NCBI RefSeq assembly: GCF_029543245.1
Contig: NZ_JARQWV010000025.1
Coordinates: forward strand, 1-64,000
Reading direction: 5' to 3'
DNA length: 64,000 nucleotides
DNA from: Caulobacter endophyticus
GTDB taxonomy: Bacteria; Pseudomonadota; Alphaproteobacteria; Caulobacterales; Caulobacteraceae
Made by a program: the position numbers and the translations under genes. Shown here piece by piece: positions 48,451 through 59,952 of the stretch (position 1 is its first letter; every line of letters starts with the position of its first letter). The notes under the pieces were generated by a model. It saw only the letters and a program-made list of their open reading frames with translations. It made no database searches and was not told the origin of the DNA.

Positions 48451-48754
48451 CCGCCATGGGCGCGTCCACCGGGCAGCCGTCGATGCTGCGCATGACGGCG
48501 TAGCGCAGGCCCGACTTGGGCTCCTTGGCCAGGGGATGGGCGTGACCGCCCTTTTTCGCCTCGTCGGCGGGCGTGACCTTGGCCAGCGGGCAGTTCTTCC
48601 TGGCCGGACGGATGATGCGTCCGTCCTCGATGCGGGCGGGCGGCGGCGGGGCGTCGGCCAGCAGCGCGGGGCCCGGCGCCTCCGGCAGAACATGGACGCG
48701 GTCGGCCGGAGCGGCCTGCACGGCGGCGGCGAGCAGGAGAGCGGACAAAAGCAT
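48434..48754 (-). CDS. Small exported protein of unknown function
   Basis: A 106-residue protein with a signal peptide (MLLSALLLAAAVQAAPAD). The mature part has two cysteines (RKNCPLAK and IDGCPVDAP) and the sequence RYAVMRSIDGC, which could form a disulfide-bonded small domain. I do not recognise the family. GGAG is 9 bases before the ATG at 48754. It overlaps the methyltransferase gene tail to tail. Confidence 0.6.
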   Translation of the reverse strand: MLLSALLLAAAVQAAPADRVHVLPEAPGPALLADAPPPPARIEDGRIIRPARKNCPLAKVTPADEAKKGGHAHPLAKEPKSGLRYAVMRSIDGCPVDAPMAVSRAR

Positions 48755-48836
48755 GGCGGGGCTCCGTTGCCGAAACCCCGCCACCTTACGTCCGATGGAA
48801 CGGACGCGCTTCTTAATTAGTGGACAGACGCGGGCC

Positions 48837-50240
48837 TTAGGCCTGCATCGTCCAGCCTTCGACGCCCATGGCCGCCTGACGGAGAGCTTCCGAGCGGGTG
48901 GGGTGCGGGTGGCAGGTGCGGGCGACGTCTTCCGACGAGCCGCCGAACTCCATGGCCACGCAGATCTCGGCGATCATGTCGCCGACGTTCGGACCCACGG
49001 CGTGGGCGCCCAGGATGCGGTCGGTCTTGGCGTCGGCCAGCACCTTCACGAAGCCGTCGGTCTCGTGGTTGATCTTGGCGCGGCTGTTGGCCAGGAACGG
49101 GAACTTGCCGACCTTGTAGGCGACGCCCGCGGCCTTCAGCTCGTCTTCCGTCTTACCGACGGTGGCGACTTCCGGCTTGGTGTAGATGACGCCCGGGATG
49201 ATGTCGTAGTTCACGTGGCCCGCCTTGCCCGCGATCAGCTCGATGCAGGCCACGGCCTCGTCCTCGGCCTTGTGGGCCAGCATGGGCCCCGAGGTCACGT
49301 CCCCAATGACCCAAATGCCGTCGACGCCGGTCTTGTAGTGGTCGTTGGCGATGATCCCGCGCTTGTCTGGCGTGATGCCCACGGTTTCCAGGCCCAGGCC
49401 TTGGGTGAACGGGCGACGGCCGATGGCCACCAGCACGTAGTCGGCCTGCAGGGTCTCGGCCGGACCGCCGGCGACCGGCTCCAGCGTCAGTTCGGCCTGC
49501 TTGCCCTTGTCGGCGGCGCCGGTGACCTTGGCGCCCAGCTTGAACTTGAAGCCCTGCTTGGTGAGGATCTTCTGGAAGGCGGTGGCCACTTCGGTGTCGG
49601 TGCCCGGGACGATGCGGTCCAGGTACTCGACGACGGTGACTTCAGCGCCCAGGCGGCGCCACACCGAACCCAGCTCCAGGCCGATGACGCCGGCGCCGAC
49701 GACGATCAGGCTCTTCGGAACCGACGGCAGCGACAGAGCGCCGGTGGAGTCGACGATGCGGCTGGCGTTGTCGATGGTCACGCCCGGCAGCGGGGTCGGT
49801 TCCGAACCCGTGGCGATGACGATGTTCTTGGTCTCGAGGACGCGTTCGCTGCCGTCTTCGGCCTTCACGACGACCTTGCCGGGTCCGTCGATGCGGCCCC
49901 AGCCCTTCACGTACTCGACCTTGTTCTTCTTCATGATGAACTCGACGCCCTTGGTCAGGGCTTCGACGCTCTCGGCCTTCTGGGCCATCATCTGGTCGAG
50001 GTTCAGCTTCGGCTTCACTTCGATGCCGAGCTTGGCGAACTCGCCGCCGGCGGCGGCTTCATAATATTCCGAGGCGTGCAGCAGGGCCTTCGACGGCATG
50101 CAGCCGACGTTCAGGCAGGTGCCGCCCAGCTTGCCGCGACCTTCGACAATGGCCGTCTTCAGGCCCAGCTGGCCGGCGCGGGTCGCCGCGTTGTAGCCGC
50201 CGGGGCCGCCCCCGATGATGACGACGTCGTATTGGGCCAT
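48837..50240 (-). CDS. lpdA: Dihydrolipoyl dehydrogenase
   Basis: A 467-residue FAD enzyme (E3) that reoxidises lipoyl groups of 2-oxo acid dehydrogenase complexes or the glycine cleavage system. FAD motif GGGPGGYNAA (10-19), redox disulfide C42/C47 in GGTCLNVGCMPSK, NAD motif VVGAGVIGLELG (about 183-194), second FAD motif WVIGDVTSGPMLAHKA, and the active-site His-Glu in HPHPTRSEAL near the end. The ATG at 50240 starts MAQYDVV; a longer in-frame extension is unconserved. No E1/E2 genes are adjacent. Confidence 0.95.
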   Translation of the reverse strand: MAQYDVVIIGGGPGGYNAATRAGQLGLKTAIVEGRGKLGGTCLNVGCMPSKALLHASEYYEAAAGGEFAKLGIEVKPKLNLDQMMAQKAESVEALTKGVEFIMKKNKVEYVKGWGRIDGPGKVVVKAEDGSERVLETKNIVIATGSEPTPLPGVTIDNASRIVDSTGALSLPSVPKSLIVVGAGVIGLELGSVWRRLGAEVTVVEYLDRIVPGTDTEVATAFQKILTKQGFKFKLGAKVTGAADKGKQAELTLEPVAGGPAETLQADYVLVAIGRRPFTQGLGLETVGITPDKRGIIANDHYKTGVDGIWVIGDVTSGPMLAHKAEDEAVACIELIAGKAGHVNYDIIPGVIYTKPEVATVGKTEDELKAAGVAYKVGKFPFLANSRAKINHETDGFVKVLADAKTDRILGAHAVGPNVGDMIAEICVAMEFGGSSEDVARTCHPHPTRSEALRQAAMGVEGWTMQA

Positions 50241-50612
50241 GGGATCTTCGCCTTGCAGCAACGCGCCAGGAACGGCGCCGGACAGAAATATGGTGTCGGC
50301 AAGACGCTTTGGCAGGCCTTGCCGAGGCGGGGCTACTCCTAGTGCGGCGGGGGACAAAACGGAACCCGTTTTTCGCCCTTATGCGCGCTCCGGAAAGGGA
50401 AATTCGGCCGCGCCGCCCGCGTCTTGAACAAGCGGGCCCTGCCCGGCCCATGGGCACGTTCTTGCCGCCCGCCCACTTTTCCGCGTCGTCCTTGCCGACA
50501 GCTTGGCCATGCTCTAGCCATTTCGCCCATCACCGGAGCCCGCCACGCCGCGGGCGCTCCAAATTCAGGACGGCAAGGCGCCCAGCCGGCAGGCGGGCGT
50601 TCGGGAGGCGAC
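50241..50612. other. Divergent promoter region between lpdA and the S10 peptidase gene
   Basis: 372 bp without a gene. A short dyad AAAACGG-AAC-CCGTTTT sits at 50356-50372, placed to act on lpdA. A GGGAGG ribosome site precedes the peptidase ATG. No repeat family seen elsewhere is present. Confidence 0.35.
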
Positions 50613-52112
50613 ATGCTCAGCACTTGGAAGTCGTGGACCGCGGGGGCGGCCCTCGCGATCGGCATGATGGCCGGCGGAAACGTCATGGCCCAGGACGCCA
50701 AGCCCGCACCGGAAAAGGCCCCGGCCGCGGAACTGCCCGCCTTCCCGGCCGACAAGTCGGTCAAGCAGACCATGGTCCTGGCCGGCAAGACCCTGACCTA
50801 CACCGCCACCGTCGGCTCGCTGCCGGTGCGCGACGAGAAGGGCAAGAAGATCGCCGAGGTGGTGTTCACCGCCTACACGCTGGACGGCGCCGCCCGCGAT
50901 CCCAACCGCCCCGTGACCTTCGCCTTCAACGGCGGCCCGGGCGCGGCCTCGGTCTATCTGAACTTTGCGCTCGGTCCCAAGCGCGTGCAGTTCGGCGCCG
51001 AGGGCGACAGCCCGTCGGCCCCGACGCGCCTTCAGGACAACCCCGCCAGCTGGATGGACTTCACCGATCTGGTGTTCATCGACGCCGTCGGCACCGGCTT
51101 CTCGCGCAGCCTGACCACGCCCGAAGAGACCAAGAAGCGCTTCTACGGCGTCAAGCAGGACATCGACTACCTGTCGCGCACCGTCTTCGACTGGCTGGTC
51201 AAGAACGAGCGCCTGCAATCGCCCAAGTACATCGTCGGCGAAAGCTACGGCGGCTTCCGCGGCCCGCGCCTGACCTACACCCTGCAGACCGACTACGGCG
51301 TCGGGATCAACGGCCTGGTTCTCGTGTCGCCGCTGCTGTCGAGCGCCGGCCGCACCGCCCAGGAGATCTCGCCCCTGCCGGCCATGTGGACCCTGCCGTC
51401 GATCGCCGCCGCCAAGCTCGAGCGCGACGGCAAGCTGACCCCGGCCGCCATCAAGGAGGTCGAGGACTACACCCGCGGCGAATACATGGTCGACCTGATG
51501 AAGGGTTCGGACCCGGCGGCCCTCGATCGCCTGACCACCAAGGTCTCGGCCATGACCGGCCTTGATCCGACCTATGTGCGTCGCGCCGGCGGCCGGCTGG
51601 AGACCCAGTCGTTCCTGCGCGAGGTGTTCCGTCAGACCGGACGCCTGGGCAGCCGCTACGACAGCAACGTCACCTCGCTGGATCCCTTCCCGTTCGCCCC
51701 CGAGCAGGAGATCAACGATCCGATCCTCGACTCGATCATCGCCCCGACCACCAGCGCCATCGTCGACTTCACCACCCGCACCGTCGGCTGGAAGGTCGAG
51801 GGTCGCTACGACGCCCTGTCGGGCGAGGTGAACCAGGCCTGGGATCGCGGCCGCGGCCCCGACACCGAGTCGGTCACCGACCTGCGCAAGTCGGTCTCGG
51901 TCGATCCCAAGCTGAAGGTGCTGATCGTCCACGGCTACAACGACCTGTCGTGCCCGTTCTTCGCCTCGCGCCTGGTGGTCGACGCCATGCCGGCCACGGC
52001 CAACGGCCGCGTGACCCTGGCCAACTATCCCGGCGGCCACATGTTCTACAGCCGCCCCGACAGCGGGGCGGCCTTCCGCGCCGACGTCAAGAAGCTCTAC
52101 GGCGCCAACTGA
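50613..52112 (+). CDS. Exported serine carboxypeptidase, S10 family
   Basis: A 499-residue protein with a signal peptide (1-29, ending NVMAQD). S10 fold: FAFNGGPGAASVYLNF (oxyanion and substrate region), nucleophile S211 in VGESYGG, catalytic Asp in HGYNDLSCPF and His in YPGGHMFY. It should trim amino acids from peptide C-termini in the periplasm. A TonB-dependent receptor gene follows on the same strand 347 bp later, with a weak terminator and a repeat between, so a joint role in peptide use is possible but co-transcription is doubtful. Confidence 0.9.
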   Translation: MLSTWKSWTAGAALAIGMMAGGNVMAQDAKPAPEKAPAAELPAFPADKSVKQTMVLAGKTLTYTATVGSLPVRDEKGKKIAEVVFTAYTLDGAARDPNRPVTFAFNGGPGAASVYLNFALGPKRVQFGAEGDSPSAPTRLQDNPASWMDFTDLVFIDAVGTGFSRSLTTPEETKKRFYGVKQDIDYLSRTVFDWLVKNERLQSPKYIVGESYGGFRGPRLTYTLQTDYGVGINGLVLVSPLLSSAGRTAQEISPLPAMWTLPSIAAAKLERDGKLTPAAIKEVEDYTRGEYMVDLMKGSDPAALDRLTTKVSAMTGLDPTYVRRAGGRLETQSFLREVFRQTGRLGSRYDSNVTSLDPFPFAPEQEINDPILDSIIAPTTSAIVDFTTRTVGWKVEGRYDALSGEVNQAWDRGRGPDTESVTDLRKSVSVDPKLKVLIVHGYNDLSCPFFASRLVVDAMPATANGRVTLANYPGGHMFYSRPDSGAAFRADVKKLYGAN

Positions 52113-52117
52113 CGGGC

Positions 52118-52260
52118 CCTGCGTGGTCCTCGCCCTTCGACAAGCTCAGGGTGAGGACCAAGGCTGAAGCTTCGCAGTAGAAAACCTCATCCTGCCTGTC
52201 GAAGCATGTCCTTGGGCGGGCCGCACTAGCGCCCCGACCCGAGGGGACGAGGTTTTCGCT
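52118..52260. repeat. Short intergenic repeat (CCTTCGACAAGCTCAGGGTGAGG type)
   Basis: GCCCTTCGACAAGCTCAGGG-TGAGGA at about 52130-52155 faces CCTCATCCTGCCTGTCGAAGC at about 52187-52207, an imperfect hairpin. This element type is frequent in alphaproteobacterial genomes; only one copy is in this window. Confidence 0.6.
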
Positions 52261-52280
52261 GAGCACCGACCAAACCCAGA

Positions 52281-52309
52281 GGCCGTCCCGGGAGACCGGG
52301 GCGGCCTTT
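52281..52309 (+). terminator. Weak candidate terminator downstream of the S10 peptidase gene
   Basis: GGCCGTCCC (52281-52289) pairs with GGGGCGGCC (52298-52306), with one G-U pair, followed by only TTTC. It is 170 bp after the stop codon. Confidence 0.4.
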
Positions 52310-52459
52310 CGCATGTCCGCTCTCAGGGCGCCCGCCACGCGCGCCCCAGAAAAACTGGCCGGTCGCGGAGCCATTCTCCATTTCACCGATAGGAATAGGT
52401 AGATATCACGCCAACACAAATCGCCGAATGGCGTTATCTCGAATTCGAGGGGGCACTAC

Positions 52460-54862
<2,403 letters not shown>

Positions 54863-54886
54863 GCGCCAGGCTCGAAGCGAAGATCG

Positions 54887-54920
54887 GGGGCGGCCTCTCG
54901 CGGGGCCGCCCCATTTCTTT
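54887..54920 (+). terminator. Intrinsic terminator of the TonB-dependent receptor gene
   Basis: A 9 bp GC stem (54887-54895 with 54904-54912), 8-base loop, then ATTTCTTT; 24 bp after the stop. Confidence 0.8.
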
Positions 54921-54925
54921 GGCGC

Positions 54926-55675
54926 CTACTTCACCGCCGCGTTGCCGCCGTCGGCATAGAGGGCCGAGCCGGCGACGAAGCTGGCCATGGGGCTCGCCAG
55001 GAACAGGGCGGCGCTGGCGATCTCGTCGGGATCGGCGATGCGCTTGAGGGCATGCAGGCCCGCGGCCCATTCCTTCTGCGCCGCGTCGCCGCCCATCGGC
55101 GTGTCGGTTCCGCCGGGCAGCAGGGCGTTGGCGCGGATCCCCCGCGCGGCGTAGTCGGCGGTCAGCCCCTTCACTAGCCCCATCAGCCCGGCCTTGGAGG
55201 CGCCGTAGGCGGCCATGCCGGGGATGCCGACGCTGGTGCCCACGAAGGTCGAGACGAAGACGAGGCTGCCGCCGCCGCGCGCCAGCATGACGGGAACCTG
55301 GGCGCGCGCGCCGAGGAAGGCCGAGGTCAGGTTGGCGGCCAGCACGGCGTTCCAGTCGTCGAGCGCGATGTCGGCGAGCGGGGCATAGGGGCCCACGGCG
55401 CCGGCGTTGTTTATGGCGATGTCCAGCCCGCCGAACCGCTCGACGGCGGCGGCGACCAGAGCCTCATGGGTGGCGGGGTCGACGACGTCGCCCGTGACCG
55501 CATGCACCTGCCCGCCGTGACTGCGGATCTCCTCGGCGACGACCTCCAGGGCGTGGCCGCCCCGGGCGTTGATCACCACCGCCGCCCCCTCGGCGGCCAG
55601 CCGCAGGGCGGTGGCCCGGCCGATCCCCGACGACGCGCCGGTGACGATCGCGACCTTGCTGTTCAACATCGACAT
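54926..55675 (-). CDS. Short-chain dehydrogenase/reductase
   Basis: A 249-residue classical SDR: TGASSGIG at 12-19, NNAG at 89-92, catalytic S142, Y157 and K161 (YGASK). The end SALYADGGNAAVK is the usual SDR closing segment. The substrate is unknown. AGGAGG is 5 bases before the ATG at 55675, favouring MSMLNSK over the second ATG. An AraC regulator lies 74 bp upstream on the same strand and could regulate or be co-transcribed with it. Confidence 0.87.
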   Translation of the reverse strand: MSMLNSKVAIVTGASSGIGRATALRLAAEGAAVVINARGGHALEVVAEEIRSHGGQVHAVTGDVVDPATHEALVAAAVERFGGLDIAINNAGAVGPYAPLADIALDDWNAVLAANLTSAFLGARAQVPVMLARGGGSLVFVSTFVGTSVGIPGMAAYGASKAGLMGLVKGLTADYAARGIRANALLPGGTDTPMGGDAAQKEWAAGLHALKRIADPDEIASAALFLASPMASFVAGSALYADGGNAAVK

Positions 55676-55749
55676 GCTTGCCTCCTGATTGGGAGGCCAA
55701 GGTCTAGGAGCCGGCGGCCGGACGCGGCCACCCGGATCCTGCTGTCGGC

Positions 55750-56370
55750 TCAGGCGTAGGCCGGATCGGCCGAGGCGGCCGCGCCGCGCAGGTTCTGGCG
55801 GCGCCAGGCGTTGGGGCTGATGTCGAAGGCGCGGCGGAAGCGGTTCGACAGATGGGCCTGGTCAGAAAAGCCGCAGGCAATGGCGATGCGGCCCAGCGGC
55901 TCGGCCGAGTCCAGCATCATGGCCCGGGCCTGCTCCAGGCGCAGATTGAGGATGTGGTCGCGCGGGGCCATGCCGTAGCTGGCGGCGAAGGCGCGCGAGA
56001 AGTGGCTGACGCTGAGCTTGGCGATCGCCGCTAGGTCGGTCACCCGCACCGAACCGTCGAGATTGGCCGAGAGGTGGGCGTCGATGCGGCGCATCTGCCA
56101 GGGGGCCAGCCCCCCGCGGTCCAGCTCGCCTGGGGCGGCGGCTTCCAAGAGGCGCAGGCCCTCGCGCTGGACCAGGGCCATGGCTTCCTGGATCCGGCGC
56201 TCGGCTTCGCCGCGATCCTCGCGGGCAGTGCGCTGGGCGTCTCGCAGCAGGTCGGCGATGCGCTTGGGCAGGGCGCTGGCCTGGATGTCTTCGGGCTCGC
56301 GGGGGGCGAAGCTGCGCGAGGTTTCACCGATCTGGGCGGCGCGGGCGGTCATCGTCTGGGTGGCGAACAT
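55750..56370 (-). CDS. AraC-family transcriptional regulator, DNA-binding domain only
   Basis: A 206-residue protein. The C-terminal 100 residues (about 100-195) are the two helix-turn-helix AraC domain: VRVTDLAAIAKLSVSHFSRAF, then PLGRIAIACGFSDQAHLSNRFRR. The N-terminal 95 residues are charged and helical, with no cupin sensor domain. This compact form often responds through N-terminal helices or protein partners. ATG 56370 (MFATQTMTA) has GGGGAG upstream; 56439 is an alternative. It precedes an SDR gene on the same strand. Confidence 0.87.
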   Translation of the reverse strand: MFATQTMTARAAQIGETSRSFAPREPEDIQASALPKRIADLLRDAQRTAREDRGEAERRIQEAMALVQREGLRLLEAAAPGELDRGGLAPWQMRRIDAHLSANLDGSVRVTDLAAIAKLSVSHFSRAFAASYGMAPRDHILNLRLEQARAMMLDSAEPLGRIAIACGFSDQAHLSNRFRRAFDISPNAWRRQNLRGAAASADPAYA

Positions 56371-56672
56371 GGTCTGAAATCTCCCCTGGCGGGCCCGGCG
56401 GCCGCGGCGTCGAAGGAGAGAATGACGGGGCTCGAACAATCGCGAAATGGAAATGATGGAAAGCTATCTTTTCCGATTTTGATCTATGTCAAGAATTTCG
56501 GTCGCTTCTGAACGAGTTTCCCCGCGAAGGCGGGAAAGAACGGATCGAGGGGAGGCCCTCGATACGGGCTAGACGGTTTGCGCCGCGCGATCACGGCGGG
56601 ATTGTCCGAACCCAGGCCTGGGCGCGCGCTCGGCTTCACCCATCTATTAGCGGGCAAGCCACGAGGCCCTCG
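56371..56672. other. Intergenic region with a partial family E repeat
   Basis: An AT-richer part (56440-56500) probably holds the AraC-gene promoter. A family E core (TTTCCCCGCGAAGGCGGGAAA, 56516-56537) follows. The remainder up to the thioredoxin-like gene shows no feature. Confidence 0.45.
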
Positions 56673-57212
56673 ATGAAGCCGCTGCCCACGCCCCCGCCCC
56701 TGATCACCACCCGCTGGTTCAACTCCGACGGACCGCCCGCCCTCGCCGGCCGGGTGGTGGCGGTCTATGCCTTCCAGATGCTGTGCCCCGGCTGCGTGGC
56801 CAACGCCCTGCCCCAGGCCCAGCGCCTGCGCGAGGCCTTCGCCGAGACCGACCTGGCGGTGATCGGCCTGCACACGGTGTTCGAGCACCACGAGGCCAAT
56901 ACCCCCGCGGCGCTGGAGGCCTTCCTGCACGAATACCGCATCAGGTTCCCGGTCGGCATCGACGCCCCTGACCCCAGCGGCGGACCCATTCCCCAGACTA
57001 TGCGGGCCTACGCATTGCAGGGCACGCCCAGCCTGCTGCTGTTCGACCGCCAGGGCCGCCTCGTGCACAAGCTGTTCGGCCACCCGCCCGACCTGACCCT
57101 GGGCGCAGCCGTCCAGGCCCTGGTGCAGTCGGGAGAGGCCGCGGCGACTGCGGGATCGGCCGAGGCTGCGGATGGCTGCGCGGACGGCGTCTGCGCCGCG
57201 CCGACGGTCTAG
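56673..57212 (+). CDS. Thioredoxin-fold (TlpA/redoxin-like) protein
   Basis: A 179-residue thioredoxin-fold protein with the redox pair C38/C41 in LCPGCV (CPGC in place of CGPC), a long insertion with HTVFEHHEANTPAAL, and the cis-proline P119 in QGTPSLLLFDRQG. There is no signal peptide, so it likely works in the cytoplasm. The C-terminal tail adds two cysteines (DGCADGVCAAP), which could form a second redox or metal site. The CPGC order alters the helix-dipole environment, and its partner is unknown. Confidence 0.8.
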   Translation: MKPLPTPPPLITTRWFNSDGPPALAGRVVAVYAFQMLCPGCVANALPQAQRLREAFAETDLAVIGLHTVFEHHEANTPAALEAFLHEYRIRFPVGIDAPDPSGGPIPQTMRAYALQGTPSLLLFDRQGRLVHKLFGHPPDLTLGAAVQALVQSGEAAATAGSAEAADGCADGVCAAPTV

Positions 57213-57225
57213 GTCCTCCAAGGTT

Positions 57226-57369
57226 CGTCATCCCGGAAAGCCCGCAGGGCTTATCCGGGACCCAGGGGACTGGGCTCGTAGATGCAGCCACCGCCCAGGC
57301 GGTCGCAAACGCGATGCGGCGGCCCCTGGGTCCCGGCTCTGCGCGCTACGCGCTCCGGCCGGGATGACG
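57226..57369. repeat. Intergenic repeat, family D copy 4
   Basis: CGTCATCCCGGAAAGCCCGC at left, GCCGGGATGACG at right; CCGGGACCCAGGGG faces CCCCTGGGTCCCGG. Between convergent genes. Confidence 0.88.
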
Positions 57370-57389
57370 GTGTGAGAGACGCCCCCCCC

Positions 57390-58166
57390 CTACCGCGCCA
57401 GCCGCCCGTCGCTCAGCGCCGCCGGCTCGAAGCGGAAGATCACTTCCGGATCGGGCTCGGGCACGCCCTTGAGGATCTTCTTGCCGGCCGCCCCGCTAGG
57501 CGCGGCCGCGTGCAGCAGCCAGCGGATGATGTTCAGCCGGGCGGCCTTCTTGTGGTCGGCGCGCACGCACACCCAGGGCGCGGCCTCGGTGTGGGTTCGG
57601 GTCAGCATGTCGTCGCGGGCGGCGGTGTAGTCGTCCCACTTCTCCTGGGCGACGGCGTCCAGCGGGCTGGTCTTGAAGGCCTTCAGCGGATCCTCGCGCC
57701 GGGCCTTCAGCCGCTCGGCCTGCGTCTCCTTGCCGATGTCGAGCCAGAACTTGGAAAAGCGCATGCCGCTCTCCACCAGCATCCGCTCGAAGCCGGGCAC
57801 GTCGCGCAGGAACTGCTCCTGCTGCTGGGGCGTGGAAAAGCCCATCACCCGCTCGACCCCGGCCCGATTGTACCAGGAGCGGTTGAAGATCACCGCCTCG
57901 CCGCAGGCCGGCAGCCATTCCACATAGCGCTGGAAGTACCACTCGCTGACCTCGCGGTCGCTTGGCTTGGGCAGGGCCGCGACGATGGTCTGGCGCCGGT
58001 GCAGATGCTCGGTGATGCGGGCGATGGCGCCGTCCTTGCCGGCGGCGTCGCGGCCCTCGAAGATCGCCAGCAGCTTCCACTGCTTGTCCATGGCGTGCTT
58101 CTGCAGGGCGATCAGCGCGATCTGAAGGTCGCGCAGTTCCTCGTCGTAGTCGCGGTCCTTGCTCAT
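57390..58166 (-). CDS. ppk2: Polyphosphate kinase 2
   Basis: A 258-residue PPK2-family kinase (class I length) that transfers phosphate between polyphosphate and nucleoside phosphates. Walker A region FEGRDAAGKDG (36-46), PKPSDREVSEWYFQRYV (66-82), and FNRSWYNRAGVERVMGF (94-110) with the second acidic/basic cluster. A C-terminal NIIRWLL helix follows. Nucleotide preference cannot be told from sequence. It is divergent from rsmE with only 47 bp between the starts, so the promoters overlap. Confidence 0.93.
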   Translation of the reverse strand: MSKDRDYDEELRDLQIALIALQKHAMDKQWKLLAIFEGRDAAGKDGAIARITEHLHRRQTIVAALPKPSDREVSEWYFQRYVEWLPACGEAVIFNRSWYNRAGVERVMGFSTPQQQEQFLRDVPGFERMLVESGMRFSKFWLDIGKETQAERLKARREDPLKAFKTSPLDAVAQEKWDDYTAARDDMLTRTHTEAAPWVCVRADHKKAARLNIIRWLLHAAAPSGAAGKKILKGVPEPDPEVIFRFEPAALSDGRLAR

Positions 58167-58213
58167 GGGAACGAGCCTACCCCCGAAATAGAAACCTGGG
58201 CTAGAAGGAGCGC

Positions 58214-58933
58214 ATGATCCGCCTCTTCGTGCCCCAGCCGCTGTCCAAGGACGCCGGAATCGCTCCGACCCAGGAGCAGTCGCGCTATCTCGTCCAGGTC
58301 ATGCGCCTTGGCGTCGGCGCCGAGATCCTGGTGTTCAACGGGACCGACGGCGAGTGGCGCGCCAGCCTGGTCGACGCCGGCAAGCGCGGCTGCCTGCTGA
58401 AGGCCGAGGAGCAGACCCGCCCGCAGGTCACCCCGCCCGACCTCGACCTCATCGTCGCCATGGTCAAGCGCGGCCGGGTCGAGACCATCGTCGAGAAGGC
58501 CGCCGAACTGGGCGCCCGCCGGGTGCGCCTGACGGTCACCCGCCGCACCAATGTCGACTACATGAAGCTGGCGCGCCTGGACGCCATCGCCATGGAGGCC
58601 GCCGAGCAGACCGGCCGCCTCGACGTGCCGGCGATCCTGGATCCCGAGAAGCTCGACAAGATCCTCGACGGCTGGGACGAGAGCCGGCGTCTGGTGTTCT
58701 GCGACGAGGGCGGCGACGCCAAGCCCGCCATCCAGGCCCTGGCCGGAACCGGCGATCCCGCCGCCATCCTGATCGGCCCCGAAGGCGGCTTCTCCCCCGA
58801 GGAGCGCGAGCGCCTGCGCTCGCTGCCGTTCGTGACGCCGGTGTCGCTGGGCCCGCGCATTCTGCGGGCCGACACCGCCGCGATCAGCGCCATGACCCTG
58901 TGGCAGGCCGCGGCGGGGGACTGGCGCGCCTAA
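58214..58933 (+). CDS. rsmE: 16S rRNA (uracil-1498-N3)-methyltransferase
   Basis: A 239-residue SPOUT-class methyltransferase that modifies U1498 of 16S rRNA. The N-terminal PUA-like part has RLFVPQPL and HxxVxR-like QSRYLVQVMRLGVG. The SPOUT domain has EKAAELGARRVRLTVT, AMEAAEQTGRLDVP, and the knot signature LIGPEGGFSPEE followed by SLGPRILRADTA. It ends 4 bp into the convergent Sel1 gene. Housekeeping gene. Confidence 0.95.
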   Translation: MIRLFVPQPLSKDAGIAPTQEQSRYLVQVMRLGVGAEILVFNGTDGEWRASLVDAGKRGCLLKAEEQTRPQVTPPDLDLIVAMVKRGRVETIVEKAAELGARRVRLTVTRRTNVDYMKLARLDAIAMEAAEQTGRLDVPAILDPEKLDKILDGWDESRRLVFCDEGGDAKPAIQALAGTGDPAAILIGPEGGFSPEERERLRSLPFVTPVSLGPRILRADTAAISAMTLWQAAAGDWRA

Positions 58934-59694
58934 AGCCCACAGGCCTTGTTCACGAACTCGGCGTCCTTGGCCCCTTGAGCCGAGGGCGCGCCACGGCCCT
59001 CGTACTCGTAGAAGGTCACGCTCGACGCGCCGCCCGACACCTGCTTGGGCCGCGCGACGCTGTAGCCGTCGATCTTGAGCCGGACGGCGCGATAGCGTGT
59101 CGCGGCGATCATGCCGCTGTCGTCGGGGCCGTACAGCGCGACGAAATCGCCGCCCGAGCCTGCCGCACGCACATACTCGTTGGCCTTGCCGAACATCGCC
59201 ATGGTGGTCTTGGCGCGCTCGTAACCCAGGCGCTCGATCGCCGCCTTGGCGCAGACAAGCTTGTCGTCCTCGGCCTTGGCGATCCTGGCCAGTTCGTTGA
59301 AAGCCGGCATCGAGCCGTGCCGGTCGGCGCGGACAAGATAGTCGACGCCCTTGTCCCGGTCCGCCGCCAGGCCCTGGCCGTTCAGATAGCGCACGCCCAG
59401 GCGATACTCGGCGTCCATGTGGCCGCCGTCGGCCGCCTGCCGCAGATAGGCCAGCGCCTTGACCTCGTCCTTGGCGACGTCGCCGCCGCTCTCGTAGGCG
59501 CGGGCCAGGAAATAGGCGACCAGCACGTTTCCCGCCTTGGCCGCCAGCTCCATCTGCCGGAAGGCCTCGTCCTTGTTGCCTGCCTTGGCGGCCTCCTGGG
59601 CGGCGGCGATGTATCCCGCCCCGGGCGTCTGCTCCTGGGCCAGGGCCGGCGCGGCGACCAGGACCAAGGCCGTGAGCAACGGTGCGAACTTCAT
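58930..59694 (-). CDS. Exported Sel1-repeat protein
   Basis: A 254-residue protein with a signal peptide (1-19, ending PALAQ). Three to four Sel1-like helical repeats follow (about 30-135: AAKAGNVLVAYFLARAYESG, DEVKALAYLRQAADGGHMDAEYRLG, ...). The C-terminal roughly 110 residues do not match a domain I know, and end with a Cys (NKACGL). Sel1 proteins are adaptor scaffolds in the periplasm or at membranes. The stop overlaps that of rsmE. Confidence 0.82.
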   Translation of the reverse strand: MKFAPLLTALVLVAAPALAQEQTPGAGYIAAAQEAAKAGNKDEAFRQMELAAKAGNVLVAYFLARAYESGGDVAKDEVKALAYLRQAADGGHMDAEYRLGVRYLNGQGLAADRDKGVDYLVRADRHGSMPAFNELARIAKAEDDKLVCAKAAIERLGYERAKTTMAMFGKANEYVRAAGSGGDFVALYGPDDSGMIAATRYRAVRLKIDGYSVARPKQVSGGASSVTFYEYEGRGAPSAQGAKDAEFVNKACGL

Positions 59695-59952
59695 CTTCCC
59701 CTCCCCCGTCCGCGGCCTCGCCGCAGGCTTCTCGACGCCATGCTTAGGATTTTTCGGCGCGTCCCAGAACAGGGATTTTCGTCGCGCCCCGTCCGACGTC
59801 CGCCGAGGCGAGACCGAACGGTAACGCTAATTGTAGCGGACCCTCTTGAGGTCGGCTAAGACAGCGCCCAACTGCGCTCCACGCGTTTCGTGGCGGTCGG
59901 GGGGAATTGGGCCCCTCCCCTCCTGTAGCATCTGTTTTTAGGGGAGACGGCG

